A stretch of 43,040 bases of DNA, from assembly GCA_028875125.1 (NCBI GenBank), contig JAPPGC010000081.1:1-43040 (forward strand). The letters run 5' to 3'. The stretch comes from Bacteroidota bacterium (GTDB taxonomy: Bacteria; Bacteroidota; Rhodothermia; Rhodothermales; Bin80). Made by a program: the position numbers and the translations under genes. The notes beneath the pieces were generated by a model. That model was not told the origin of the DNA. It saw only the letters and a program-made list of their open reading frames with translations, and did no database searches. This document shows positions 35,797-43,040 of the stretch, piece by piece; positions within the stretch are counted from its first letter, which is position 1; every line of letters begins with the position of its first letter.

Positions 35797-36998
35797 CTCA
35801 GCTGCCCCCAAACCCAAATAAGCGTTCGACCACCAAGCCCGGCGCATATAAGTGTCACCAGGATTCCAAGCCCCAAGTACCAGTGCGGTAGCGTTATGGT
35901 CTTTTGCCGCACGGCTAGGAATAGCACAAACACGGCTATAAACGGCAAAAGTAATCCATTCGCCGCCTGGGCAGCAATAATAATCTCCAAAGGGTTCCGC
36001 CCAAACAGTGCAAACACCATTCCAGTAAGCAGAACAGATATCCAGACAACCCGAAACCCTGGATGCTTTGTATTATCTGGCCATCCAAATATTTCCCGTA
36101 CGCCACAAGCGGCTGCCAAAGGGGCGGTTACTGCTGAGGTAATTCCGGCCGCAAACAGTCCCACCCCAAAAAGTATCTCCGCAAAAGGTCCTCCAGCTGG
36201 ACGAATCACCGGGGCAATTGCAGCCACCGATTCGACTGCCTCAACCTCCAGAGTTGCACCGGCGAGAAGGATGGCAACAGAAATGATCCCCCCAAGGGGC
36301 AAAAAAATGGCCATACCGGTAAGCTCACGCCGCCATGCGAACTGGGGATCCTCGTGGGCCCAATACTTCTTGGCTGCACTTCCGTGTAAGAATAGATTAT
36401 AGGTTACAACGGTAGTACCTACCAGCGCAATTGTACGCACCAAACTACCGTCAGGAATTCGAGGGATCATTAGCCCCTGAATTGCGGCCTGCCAATCTAC
36501 CGGTGCAAGAATCACCGTGACCAGAAATACTGTACTCATAAGTGTAACAAGCCCAGCCAGCAGCTTTATTACCATTTGCAGCTGCAGAGAGAGTGCAGTC
36601 GCCGCAAACAGACCGATGAGCAAAACCAGTACGCTTCGCGGAAGCAAGCCGCCAGTGAGACTGCTGACTCCAGCCACAGCACCGGCAATGTTACCCGTTT
36701 CGAATGCCGCAGTACCTGCCCAAAGTCCCAGAATTACCAACGCGCTCACAATCCACCGGGTCGGCGACCGCTCGGTGTACACGCGCAGAGCTTCCCCCAT
36801 GCCGAGCCTAGACCAAATCCCCGCTCCGGCCGTAAATGATTGTAGCACAAACGTGGCTCCGACAGAGAACAATAGTACCCAACCCAACGCATAGCCGAAG
36901 TCAATGCCCGCAGTGGCACAGGTCAACACCGTACCGGGGCCTACGAAAGCAGCTACAGTGAGGGAGGATGTCCCCAGTTTAAATCTGGACTGTTTCAC
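35793..36998 (-). CDS. Nramp/SLC11-family transporter lacking canonical metal ligands
   Basis: Integral membrane protein of 401 residues with about 11 membrane segments, starting at GTG 36998. It aligns with Nramp metal transporters. TM1 reads FVGPGTVLTCATAG where Nramps have DPGN, so the metal-binding Asp and Asn are Gly20 and Thr23. TM6 reads GTTVVTYNLFLH where Nramps have the MPH motif, so the Met and His are Val and Tyr. The Nramp signature NLFLH/NLYLH after TM6 is kept. Loss of these ligands points to a different substrate or mechanism, as in the Nramp-related magnesium and aluminium transporters. It follows korB by 14 bp. Confidence 0.88.
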   Translation of the reverse strand: MKQSRFKLGTSSLTVAAFVGPGTVLTCATAGIDFGYALGWVLLFSVGATFVLQSFTAGAGIWSRLGMGEALRVYTERSPTRWIVSALVILGLWAGTAAFETGNIAGAVAGVSSLTGGLLPRSVLVLLIGLFAATALSLQLQMVIKLLAGLVTLMSTVFLVTVILAPVDWQAAIQGLMIPRIPDGSLVRTIALVGTTVVTYNLFLHGSAAKKYWAHEDPQFAWRRELTGMAIFLPLGGIISVAILLAGATLEVEAVESVAAIAPVIRPAGGPFAEILFGVGLFAAGITSAVTAPLAAACGVREIFGWPDNTKHPGFRVVWISVLLTGMVFALFGRNPLEIIIAAQAANGLLLPFIAVFVLFLAVRQKTITLPHWYLGLGILVTLICAGLGGRTLIWVWGQLS

Positions 36999-37012
36999 AG
37001 CACACCAGGAGG

Positions 37013-38086
37013 CTACTGGATGGTCCAGGTATCAGCCGCGTACAGCAACGCATCTAGATCTCCCTGACCCTGTCTTTCTGTGATTGCCGCAATCTGCTCC
37101 CATAGCAAATGTTCGTAAGTTGGGCGTTCTTCGCAGAAAAATACCCCAAACGGTCTAGGCATATCCGGTCGTTGCGACATCCGGCTCACAATCCCGGCAA
37201 GCTCCAAAGATGTTTCGTCGTAAACAATGGCATCGTTCACCGAGAAATCCCGCCCTTCAATATCGAAAACGCTTGTCTTGAATCCATCCAGCCTGACGCC
37301 TCGTTTGCCATTCGCAAAAAGCATAGGCTTGCCGTGCTCCAGGTAAACCGTCCGATCAGCCTTCGTGGCTCTCTCGGTAAAGTCAAAAAAAGCGCCGTCG
37401 TTGTAGATATTGCAGTTCTGATAGACCTCAACAAACGCGCTGCCTGGATGGGTATGTGCACGCTTAAGCACCTTGGTAAGGTGCTTCGTATCACGATCGG
37501 CAGTGCGCGCCACAAATGATGCCGAAGCGCCGAGCGAAAGTGAAATAGGATTAAACGGAGGCGTAATTGAGCCAAATGGACTACTCTTGGTCACTTTGCC
37601 GATTTCACTTGTTGGGCTGAACTGCCCCTTGGTTAGCCCATAGATCTGATTATTGAACAACAGGAGTTGCAGGTTCACATTCCGACGCAGCAGATGAATC
37701 AAGTGATTCCCCCCAATAGACAATGCATCCCCGTCCCCTGTTACCACCCAAACATCAAGGTCCGGCCTCGAGGCTTTGAGCCCTGTAGCCATTGTAGGGG
37801 CGCGTCCATGGATGGAGTGCATCCCGTACGTATTCATGTAATACGGAAACCGGCTTGAGCAGCCTATACCACTGACAAACACTACATTTTCCCGCTTCAC
37901 TCCCAGTTGCGGCATTAGCCGCTGCACGCTCGCGAGAATCGCGTAGTCTCCACAACCCGGGCACCATCGTACATCCTGATCACTGGCATACTCTTTGCGG
38001 CTTGTCCGGGCCTTCGGTGGGCCAGCTCTGCGCGGTCCACGACCTGGGGGTCGTACAGGTTTCCTGGAAGGAGGGAGCGTAGGCAT
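37013..38086 (-). CDS. korB: 2-oxoacid:ferredoxin oxidoreductase, beta subunit
   Basis: Thiamine-diphosphate subunit that oxidatively decarboxylates a 2-oxoacid (probably 2-oxoglutarate) and passes electrons to ferredoxin. The 357-residue product has WCPGCGDYAI (41-50), with Cys42 and Cys45 as two of the 4Fe-4S ligands, and GIGCSSRFPYY (73-83) with Cys76. The TPP/Mg2+ motif is GDGDALSIGGNH (117-128), followed by LLLFNNQIYGLTKGQ. Its start ATG directly follows the korA stop with no gap, and the Nramp-like gene follows after 14 bp. A basic, Pro-rich N-terminal extension of about 30 residues is unusual. Substrate specificity cannot be read from sequence alone. Confidence 0.94.
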   Translation of the reverse strand: MPTLPPSRKPVRPPGRGPRRAGPPKARTSRKEYASDQDVRWCPGCGDYAILASVQRLMPQLGVKRENVVFVSGIGCSSRFPYYMNTYGMHSIHGRAPTMATGLKASRPDLDVWVVTGDGDALSIGGNHLIHLLRRNVNLQLLLFNNQIYGLTKGQFSPTSEIGKVTKSSPFGSITPPFNPISLSLGASASFVARTADRDTKHLTKVLKRAHTHPGSAFVEVYQNCNIYNDGAFFDFTERATKADRTVYLEHGKPMLFANGKRGVRLDGFKTSVFDIEGRDFSVNDAIVYDETSLELAGIVSRMSQRPDMPRPFGVFFCEERPTYEHLLWEQIAAITERQGQGDLDALLYAADTWTIQ

Positions 38087-39979
38087 TTAATTGATCTCTT
38101 CGCAATGATTGATGGCAGCCTCAATAATTTCACTGGCCTTGAATGGTTGCCCCTGAATTTTGTTAAGCGCGGTAAATGGTAGTAGGAATCGGTCCCGGAG
38201 AATACGAACCAGTTGCCCCTTGTTCATCTCAGGTACCAAATAACCATTAAAGCGGCCCAGAATAGCACCTAGATCTGACGGTAGCGGATTAATGTAACGC
38301 AACTGAATCGTTCCTATTTTCAATCCACGGTTGTGCAGTCGATCGACGGCGGTTTTGATTACCCCGTCAGTTGATCCCCAACCAACTATGAGTAAATCTC
38401 CTTCTTCATGACCGTATATCTCTGTGCGTTCAATGAACTGTCCTACCCGCTCAACTTTGCTCGCCCGGAGATTCGTCATGAATTCGTGATTCTCTGGATC
38501 GTAAGAAACATCTCCTGTCTCGTGTTGCTTCTCCAGACCCCCCAAACGATGCTCTAGGCCCGGCGTCCCGGGCTTTGCCCAAGGCCGAGCCAGCGTAGAT
38601 GGATCTCGCACGTAAGGAAGAAACACATCTTTACCATCCACCTTCCGATTCGTCTTTCCTGCGAAGTTGACATCAAAACCTCCGAGTTCGCTGGACGATG
38701 GAATACGCCAAGGCTCAGCACCGTTGGCTACATATCCGTCCGCTAACAAAATGACCGGCGTCATGTGGCGAATCGCTACCATGCAGGCCTCATATGCCGC
38801 ATAGAAGCAATCTCCCGGGGTTGAAGCCGAAAGCACTGGCAAGGGTGCTTCACCATTGCGGCCATACATGGCCTGTAGCAAGTCACTTTGCTCGGTCTTG
38901 GTTGGCAGCCCCGTAGAGGGCCCTCCACGTTGCACACCGATAATCACCACGGGCAACTCCATCATAACCGCAAGTCCAGTGCTTTCCGCTTTCAGTGTCA
39001 ACCCTGGACCGCTGGTTGCGCAAACCCCTAGATTCCCCCCGAAGCTGGCTCCGATAGCTGCCCCAATTGCCGCAATTTCATCTTCTGCCTGAAAAGTCTT
39101 TACGCCAAAATTTTTGTACCTGCTCAAATGATGGAGCAGATCCGAGGCAGGGGTGATTGGATAGCTGCCATAGAAAAGGTCTAGACCACTCTTGCTGCTG
39201 GCGGCAACCAAGCCAAGAGCAAGTGCCTCCACTCCGCGAATCGCCCGATATGTACCAGGTGAAAGTCGTGCCGGAGCGACCTCATACTGCACAACAAAAT
39301 CTTCCGTCGTTTCACCGAAATGGTATCCCTTCTTCAGTAAATGAATATTCGCCTTCACAAGCTCAGGGCGTTTGGCAAATTTCTTCGACAACCACGCAAT
39401 CGCAGGCTTCAGTGGACGCGAATAAAGCCAAAGTGTCAATCCCAGCGCAAACATATTCTTGCTGCGATCGACTGCTTTCTTGTCGAGCCCAAAGCCCTTG
39501 AGCGCTTCCTCGGTCATCCGAGACAGCTCAACCTCAAAGACCCGGTAGTCCTTCAATTCTCCTTCCTCCAACGGATTGCCGTCTTTATAACCTGCCAGTT
39601 TTAAGCTGTGAGGCTTAAAGGCATTCACGTTAACGATGATTGCCCCACCCCGTCGAACACGCTCCAGATTGACCTTAAGCGCAGCCGGGTTCATGGCCAC
39701 CAGTAAATCAACCTCGTCCCCCGGCGTCCGAACGTTCACGGATCCGAAGTGCAGCTGGAAACCACTTACACCGTAAGTCGTCCCTGCAGGTGCACGGATT
39801 TCCGCCGGGAAATCTGGCAGGGTTGCCAGATCGTTCTGGGCAAAGGCAGTCGCCAGCGTAAACTGAGACCCGGTTAACTGCATACCATCACCTGAATCTC
39901 CCGCAAAAAGCACGGTGACTTCGTTGAGTGACTCCACGGATTTCGTGGCAGCAACAGTACTTACGGGGAGGCTCTCCAT
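38087..39979 (-). CDS. korA: 2-oxoacid:ferredoxin oxidoreductase, alpha subunit (gamma-alpha fusion)
   Basis: Partner of KorB. The 630-residue product fuses an N-terminal gamma-type domain (about 20-205, with GDSGDGMQLTGSQ and an FPAEIRAPAGTTYGVSGFQ block) to the alpha pyrimidine-binding domain (about 240-480, with GSYPITPASDLLHHLS, FQAEDEIAAIGAAIGASFGG and ATSGPGLTLKAE) and a C-terminal transketolase-like domain. No ferredoxin domain is present, so external ferredoxin is the acceptor. The fused two-subunit form with korB is typical of aerobic and microaerobic Bacteroidota and actinobacterial KorAB. The gene starts at ATG 39979 with 406 gene-free bases upstream. Confidence 0.94.
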   Translation of the reverse strand: MESLPVSTVAATKSVESLNEVTVLFAGDSGDGMQLTGSQFTLATAFAQNDLATLPDFPAEIRAPAGTTYGVSGFQLHFGSVNVRTPGDEVDLLVAMNPAALKVNLERVRRGGAIIVNVNAFKPHSLKLAGYKDGNPLEEGELKDYRVFEVELSRMTEEALKGFGLDKKAVDRSKNMFALGLTLWLYSRPLKPAIAWLSKKFAKRPELVKANIHLLKKGYHFGETTEDFVVQYEVAPARLSPGTYRAIRGVEALALGLVAASSKSGLDLFYGSYPITPASDLLHHLSRYKNFGVKTFQAEDEIAAIGAAIGASFGGNLGVCATSGPGLTLKAESTGLAVMMELPVVIIGVQRGGPSTGLPTKTEQSDLLQAMYGRNGEAPLPVLSASTPGDCFYAAYEACMVAIRHMTPVILLADGYVANGAEPWRIPSSSELGGFDVNFAGKTNRKVDGKDVFLPYVRDPSTLARPWAKPGTPGLEHRLGGLEKQHETGDVSYDPENHEFMTNLRASKVERVGQFIERTEIYGHEEGDLLIVGWGSTDGVIKTAVDRLHNRGLKIGTIQLRYINPLPSDLGAILGRFNGYLVPEMNKGQLVRILRDRFLLPFTALNKIQGQPFKASEIIEAAINHCEEIN

Positions 39980-40385
39980 GAGCTAACCTAAATATTCAGA
40001 CTCCAGCACAGAATATACCAATTCGTTGCGATAGCTTGCTCTTTGGCATGTCGTGATATCCCTGTAACGCGTCCAAAGCAGACAGCATTTATCCGCAAAT
40101 AAGCGTTTTCAGTAGTAATCTACCGGTACTACAAATCCTGTTCATGTTCCAAGCCAATCGTAGCGTGGCCAAATTCAGCACACGGCAACATCAAGAGATC
40201 AAGAAATTAGGAACTCGCAACAAGCAACCCTGGCAGGCCCGGTAAAAATCACTGCCGCGGCATACGTTGTACTCTGCAGACATTAGAGGATAACCACGAA
40301 AAGACCATTTTGTCCCACTTCGCAGGGCGAGTAACTAAAGCAATCACACTCAACGACATCCAAATCACCCTGCAACCACAACAAG
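39980..40385. other. Gene-free interval upstream of korA (406 bp)
   Basis: This separates the korA start from the end of the xylose-isomerase-fold gene, both on the minus strand. It should hold the korAB promoter and the terminator of the upstream pair. GGCAG/CTGCC (40232-40256) forms a weak stem with a 15-base loop. I see no small gene, RNA or repeat and no clear TAnnTTTG element. Confidence 0.5.
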
Positions 40386-41546
40386 TTAAGCAACATGCGT
40401 TGATAGTGTATGGCTGATAGGAGGTAAAACCGTTGACTGGGGGGCACGCGCCCGTACCATATACGCCTCCAGAAATCCCCTGTGCTTACCTGGAGCTTCG
40501 GCTGCTTCAACTATCCGCTCGTGATTGATTGAGTTGATACGATCGCACGCAGCACGTATGGCATCCATCGAAATCTTAAGCGCTATATCCACCGGCATGC
40601 GCTCTGGATTTATGTCCAGACCATACCAGGCATCGTACCCGTGCATTTTGAGCACATAAAGTCCCGCCTCCATTTGCTCCGGTGATACTAGGCCTGCGTT
40701 AAGGTCCTGATCGTAATTACCCAGCGGTTGACTATTCCAATGCGTATGCGCCAGACGCCCCTCCGACAAAGGCCAGCTCAGGGCATAAGCAGTGTCTTCA
40801 AAGCCCATAAGCAGGTGTCCGATTTCGGGATTCATACAAACCAGTTTATGGCCTTCCGCAAGCAGGGTTCGATTTTTGTCATGCTGTAACATTTCCTCAA
40901 CCTGCTGCCCAAGGAGCACGCCCTCCGGAGTCAGACTGTAAAGAATGCGCCCTCTGGGCTCATAAGGCTTGGGTTCAAAAGCTATACGCATCCCTGGAGC
41001 TACGTCCAACGCTTCCGCCAACCCCGCAGCAAATCGCTGACGCATATGGGCCATATTCATCCCAAACGGATTCTCATAGCCATCAATCCCTGGCCACACG
41101 ACTGAAAAATCACACTCAAGCTCCCGGGCCAGACTCAGCGAGCGTGCCGTTCGATCAATCGCCATCTGACGAACCTTGTCGTCGGGGTTTGAAAGCGAGC
41201 CAAATTCGAACTCCGCATCGTAAAAAAGTAATGGAATGACTGTCAACAAACGGATGCCGGTACTCTGGGTAAAGGCTTTCCAGAGTGGAAGATTATCCTC
41301 ATTTATCTCGTTCGGATAATGTGCTTCCAAGGCATCCAGACCGTAATCTTTCAAAGATGCGGCAATCTCGAGTCTGGCCTCAATTGATTCATCTGGCTTG
41401 TACTTGGCATGAAACCTTGAATCCGCTGGTGAAAAAAACCAGATACCTGCAGAAAACCTGAGAGTGAGATCAAACGAATTCAGATGAGCAACTAGGTCTT
41501 CACCTGTCCGTATCCTGGCCTGTCCACGCAAGTCAGTTATGGGCAT
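40386..41546 (-). CDS. Xylose-isomerase-fold sugar isomerase/epimerase-like protein
   Basis: TIM-barrel protein of 386 residues with a metal site like that of xylose isomerase. Matches are LEAHYPNEI (His76, aligned with the catalytic His of XylA), FEPKPYEP (Glu191 and Lys193), NPEIGH (Glu241, His244), NYDQDL (Asp279, Asp281), and YGLDINPE with Asp311. The segment corresponding to IDLN of XylA reads HTHWN (267-271), so one metal-ligand Asp is His269. Overall identity to classical XylA looks low, and no xylulokinase is nearby, so the substrate is open. It lies 43 bp after the DUF3500 gene and the two are probably co-transcribed. The first 20 residues look disordered. Confidence 0.82.
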   Translation of the reverse strand: MPITDLRGQARIRTGEDLVAHLNSFDLTLRFSAGIWFFSPADSRFHAKYKPDESIEARLEIAASLKDYGLDALEAHYPNEINEDNLPLWKAFTQSTGIRLLTVIPLLFYDAEFEFGSLSNPDDKVRQMAIDRTARSLSLARELECDFSVVWPGIDGYENPFGMNMAHMRQRFAAGLAEALDVAPGMRIAFEPKPYEPRGRILYSLTPEGVLLGQQVEEMLQHDKNRTLLAEGHKLVCMNPEIGHLLMGFEDTAYALSWPLSEGRLAHTHWNSQPLGNYDQDLNAGLVSPEQMEAGLYVLKMHGYDAWYGLDINPERMPVDIALKISMDAIRAACDRINSINHERIVEAAEAPGKHRGFLEAYMVRARAPQSTVLPPISHTLSTHVA

Positions 41547-41589
41547 CGGTTAAGATTGTTTTTTGTCAAGAGATGGGAGGAAACCAGCA

Positions 41590-42723
41590 TCACCTATGAT
41601 GCTCCTCATAATGGGTTTCCAGCCAATCTTCTCCGTAATCGTTACTGGGATCCCTGACAATCGTATGAATATGATTGCTTCCGTTCTCATCTCCGCCAAC
41701 TCCTCGTTCACGCACATATTCGATCAAGACGGACGGACCATGTACCCGATAGTAGTATCGACGCTCCATATGCTCTGTAGGTCCGATCCACGCAAAGCTT
41801 AACGCTTCCAGGCCGTCCGAGCGAATTTTGGCCAATTGTGCGTTTGCAGCTCGATGATCCGCATTACGGACATACTCCTCAATCAACTCCCACAGCAATA
41901 CCTGTTGGGCTTCGTCTAAGGCAGAAGCTTGTATGCCCTCAATTGATTCAAGCCTATTACGCTGTCCCGGACCTTCGAAAATGTCATTTGGTACAGCTTC
42001 CCCCAGTACAGCAATCGCGCGCTGCCCATTGGTGAGCGTCTGCATGAGCCTGAACCCTCGTTCCCGTTCGTGAGAAAGGATCCGCCAACCCGCATAGGGG
42101 CCTGATTCAACGATATACGGTTCCGCACCCAAGAATAAAGGAGTGAACGCAACATTATCCCCAACTATGGTAAAGCTGGCAGAAAGGTGATGCCCTGTCA
42201 GAAGCCAACCCCATTGCTCATCCGTCTCAGGGTTTCCGAAAACAGATACCCAGTAATTCTCTGTCGTCCAGCTCTCAATCAGCTCAGCCATTCTACCGGA
42301 CGCACCACGCTCCGCAGCCGCCTCACTGAGTACATCATCAAGCCACATCACACCTGCAATTTTCAAGTATCCCTGACTGCTGGTGGATGCCCTGATCAGG
42401 TCATGAAGATGATGACGCTGAGTGACGGTCATGTCCCCGGCACGCAACCCTCCACGCTCATAAAAAATACTGGGCAGGTTGCTCCACCGTGTACGGGCGT
42501 CCATGTCTGAGAACTCAAATTGAGTCTCAGACAACTGCTCATTATCAAGTGAGCCAAGAAACGCCACGGCCATCGCACGCATATCCTCCGGATTTAGCGG
42601 CTGAGCCGCAACTACCGGCTGCACCGCAGCATTTTGGACAGTCCCCGCTTCCTGTGGTAAGCTAAAGGGGATCAGACTGAAAAAACCGAACAAAACAAGT
42701 AAGCGACACGCTGGACAGTTCAT
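41590..42723 (-). CDS. DUF3500-domain exported protein
   Basis: A 377-residue protein with an N-terminal hydrophobic signal (about 8-22). A DUF3500 domain follows: AVAFLGSLDNEQ, FEFSDMDARTRWSNLP, YERGGLRAGDMT, GHHLSASFTIVGDNVAFTPLFLGAEP near the middle and SFAWIGPTEHMERRYYYRVHGPSVLIEY towards the end. A His-rich end (HIHTIVRDPSNDYGEDWLETHYEEHH) is usual for this family. DUF3500 has no assigned activity; conserved His and Asp residues suggest a metal site. It precedes the xylose-isomerase-fold gene by 43 bp, hinting at a shared pathway acting on an imported substrate, which I cannot confirm. Confidence 0.88.
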   Translation of the reverse strand: MNCPACRLLVLFGFFSLIPFSLPQEAGTVQNAAVQPVVAAQPLNPEDMRAMAVAFLGSLDNEQLSETQFEFSDMDARTRWSNLPSIFYERGGLRAGDMTVTQRHHLHDLIRASTSSQGYLKIAGVMWLDDVLSEAAAERGASGRMAELIESWTTENYWVSVFGNPETDEQWGWLLTGHHLSASFTIVGDNVAFTPLFLGAEPYIVESGPYAGWRILSHERERGFRLMQTLTNGQRAIAVLGEAVPNDIFEGPGQRNRLESIEGIQASALDEAQQVLLWELIEEYVRNADHRAANAQLAKIRSDGLEALSFAWIGPTEHMERRYYYRVHGPSVLIEYVRERGVGGDENGSNHIHTIVRDPSNDYGEDWLETHYEEHHR

Positions 42724-43040
42724 GAATGAAAATCCCCTTGGATTAGTGCAAGATTGGGGGATGTTACACCAGTGAAATGTTTGGGTTTCGGAAATTGTTG
42801 ACGTTCACCCCGAGGCAGGAGGGATCCGGTATGGCTTTATATCGAGTCCTGAGTAAACTGTAAAACCCTGAGTCAAACCAGATTGTTGAGAACAATATCG
42901 TAGGATACAGACCCGAACCCAGACGATCAAGGTCTGCCCATTCTGGACTAATTGGCGCTTGCACAGAAAATAGAGGGTAGCTTGGTTTAGATCTTATAGT
43001 AGGGCTTTCCCGGCTGGTTGAGCTACATTAGCTCGAGTTC
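42724..43040. other. Gene-free right edge of the window (317 bp)
   Basis: This is the upstream region of the DUF3500 gene and probably contains its promoter. GAGCT/AGCTC (43020-43034) forms a tiny hairpin at the very end. I see no gene, RNA or repeat here; a gene could begin past the window edge. Confidence 0.5.

Noticed and set aside
35896-36402. Plus-strand open frame of 168 codons opposite the Nramp-like gene
   Set aside because: Ala/Pro/Ser-rich shadow of a membrane protein on the other strand, with no recognisable domain.
42764-42964. 66-codon minus-strand frame upstream of the DUF3500 gene
   Set aside because: No motif, no ribosome site and atypical composition; probably chance.

Overview
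The window looks like chromosomal DNA of a Bacteroidota/Rhodothermota-type bacterium, probably an aerobic or microaerobic heterotroph of the Rhodothermales/Balneolales kind. The signs are a SusC/SusD pair, a GWxTD-domain protein, several CRTAC1-type FG-GAP/UnbV lipoproteins, a Bacteroidota-type IleRS, a TraR/DksA protein with a degenerate zinc finger, a CcmBCDE set with a small CcmD, and one exact match to the Bacteroidota -7 element TAnnTTTG. The genus cannot be named from sequence alone. Genes are dense and almost all intact. I see no rRNA, tRNA, CRISPR array or insertion sequence.

Layout. 161-4425 (minus): ileS, traR/dksA-like, lspA. 4687-9548 (minus): a YbbA-type ABC ATPase, a YbbP-type permease, a YggS-type PLP protein and purine nucleoside phosphorylase, almost without gaps. 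Divergent from the ATPase is a GDSL esterase (tesA-like, 9558-10225, plus). This copies the classical ybbAP/tesA arrangement, but the esterase carries an apparent one-base frameshift in a T run. 10359-27337 (minus): a 17-kb run of susC, susD, a small lipoprotein, two tandem ~1200-residue FG-GAP/UnbV lipoproteins, a third 717-residue CRTAC1 lipoprotein, a GWxTD protein and a one-domain alkyltransferase. A perfect 12-bp stem-loop follows susD, and a promoter-like element lies just after it. 27538-28377 (minus) is an SPFH/prohibitin protein. 28499-31586 (plus): a MurB-like protein, then ccmB, ccmC, ccmD and ccmE. 32065-34041 (plus): a DUF4159 protein and glyA. 34283-35796 (plus): a PyrE-like phosphoribosyltransferase and tatC. 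35793-39979 (minus): korA, korB and an Nramp-like transporter. 40386-42723 (minus): a DUF3500 protein and a xylose-isomerase-fold protein.

How the genes may work together. The 17-kb run is the best candidate for an undescribed system. SusC/SusD normally capture and import a polymer or oligomer through the outer membrane. Here the usual glycan-binding lipoproteins and glycoside hydrolases are replaced by three large calcium-repeat (FG-GAP/UnbV) lipoproteins and a GWxTD protein, with no recognisable hydrolase. I infer a surface or periplasmic uptake or assembly complex with an unknown ligand.

Other points of note are a GxHH version of the HIGH motif in IleRS, a CxxxY heme-binding motif in CcmE, an Nramp protein without the canonical metal ligands, a MurB-like protein lacking the usual YR active-site pair, and an Asp at the purine-specificity position of the nucleoside phosphorylase.
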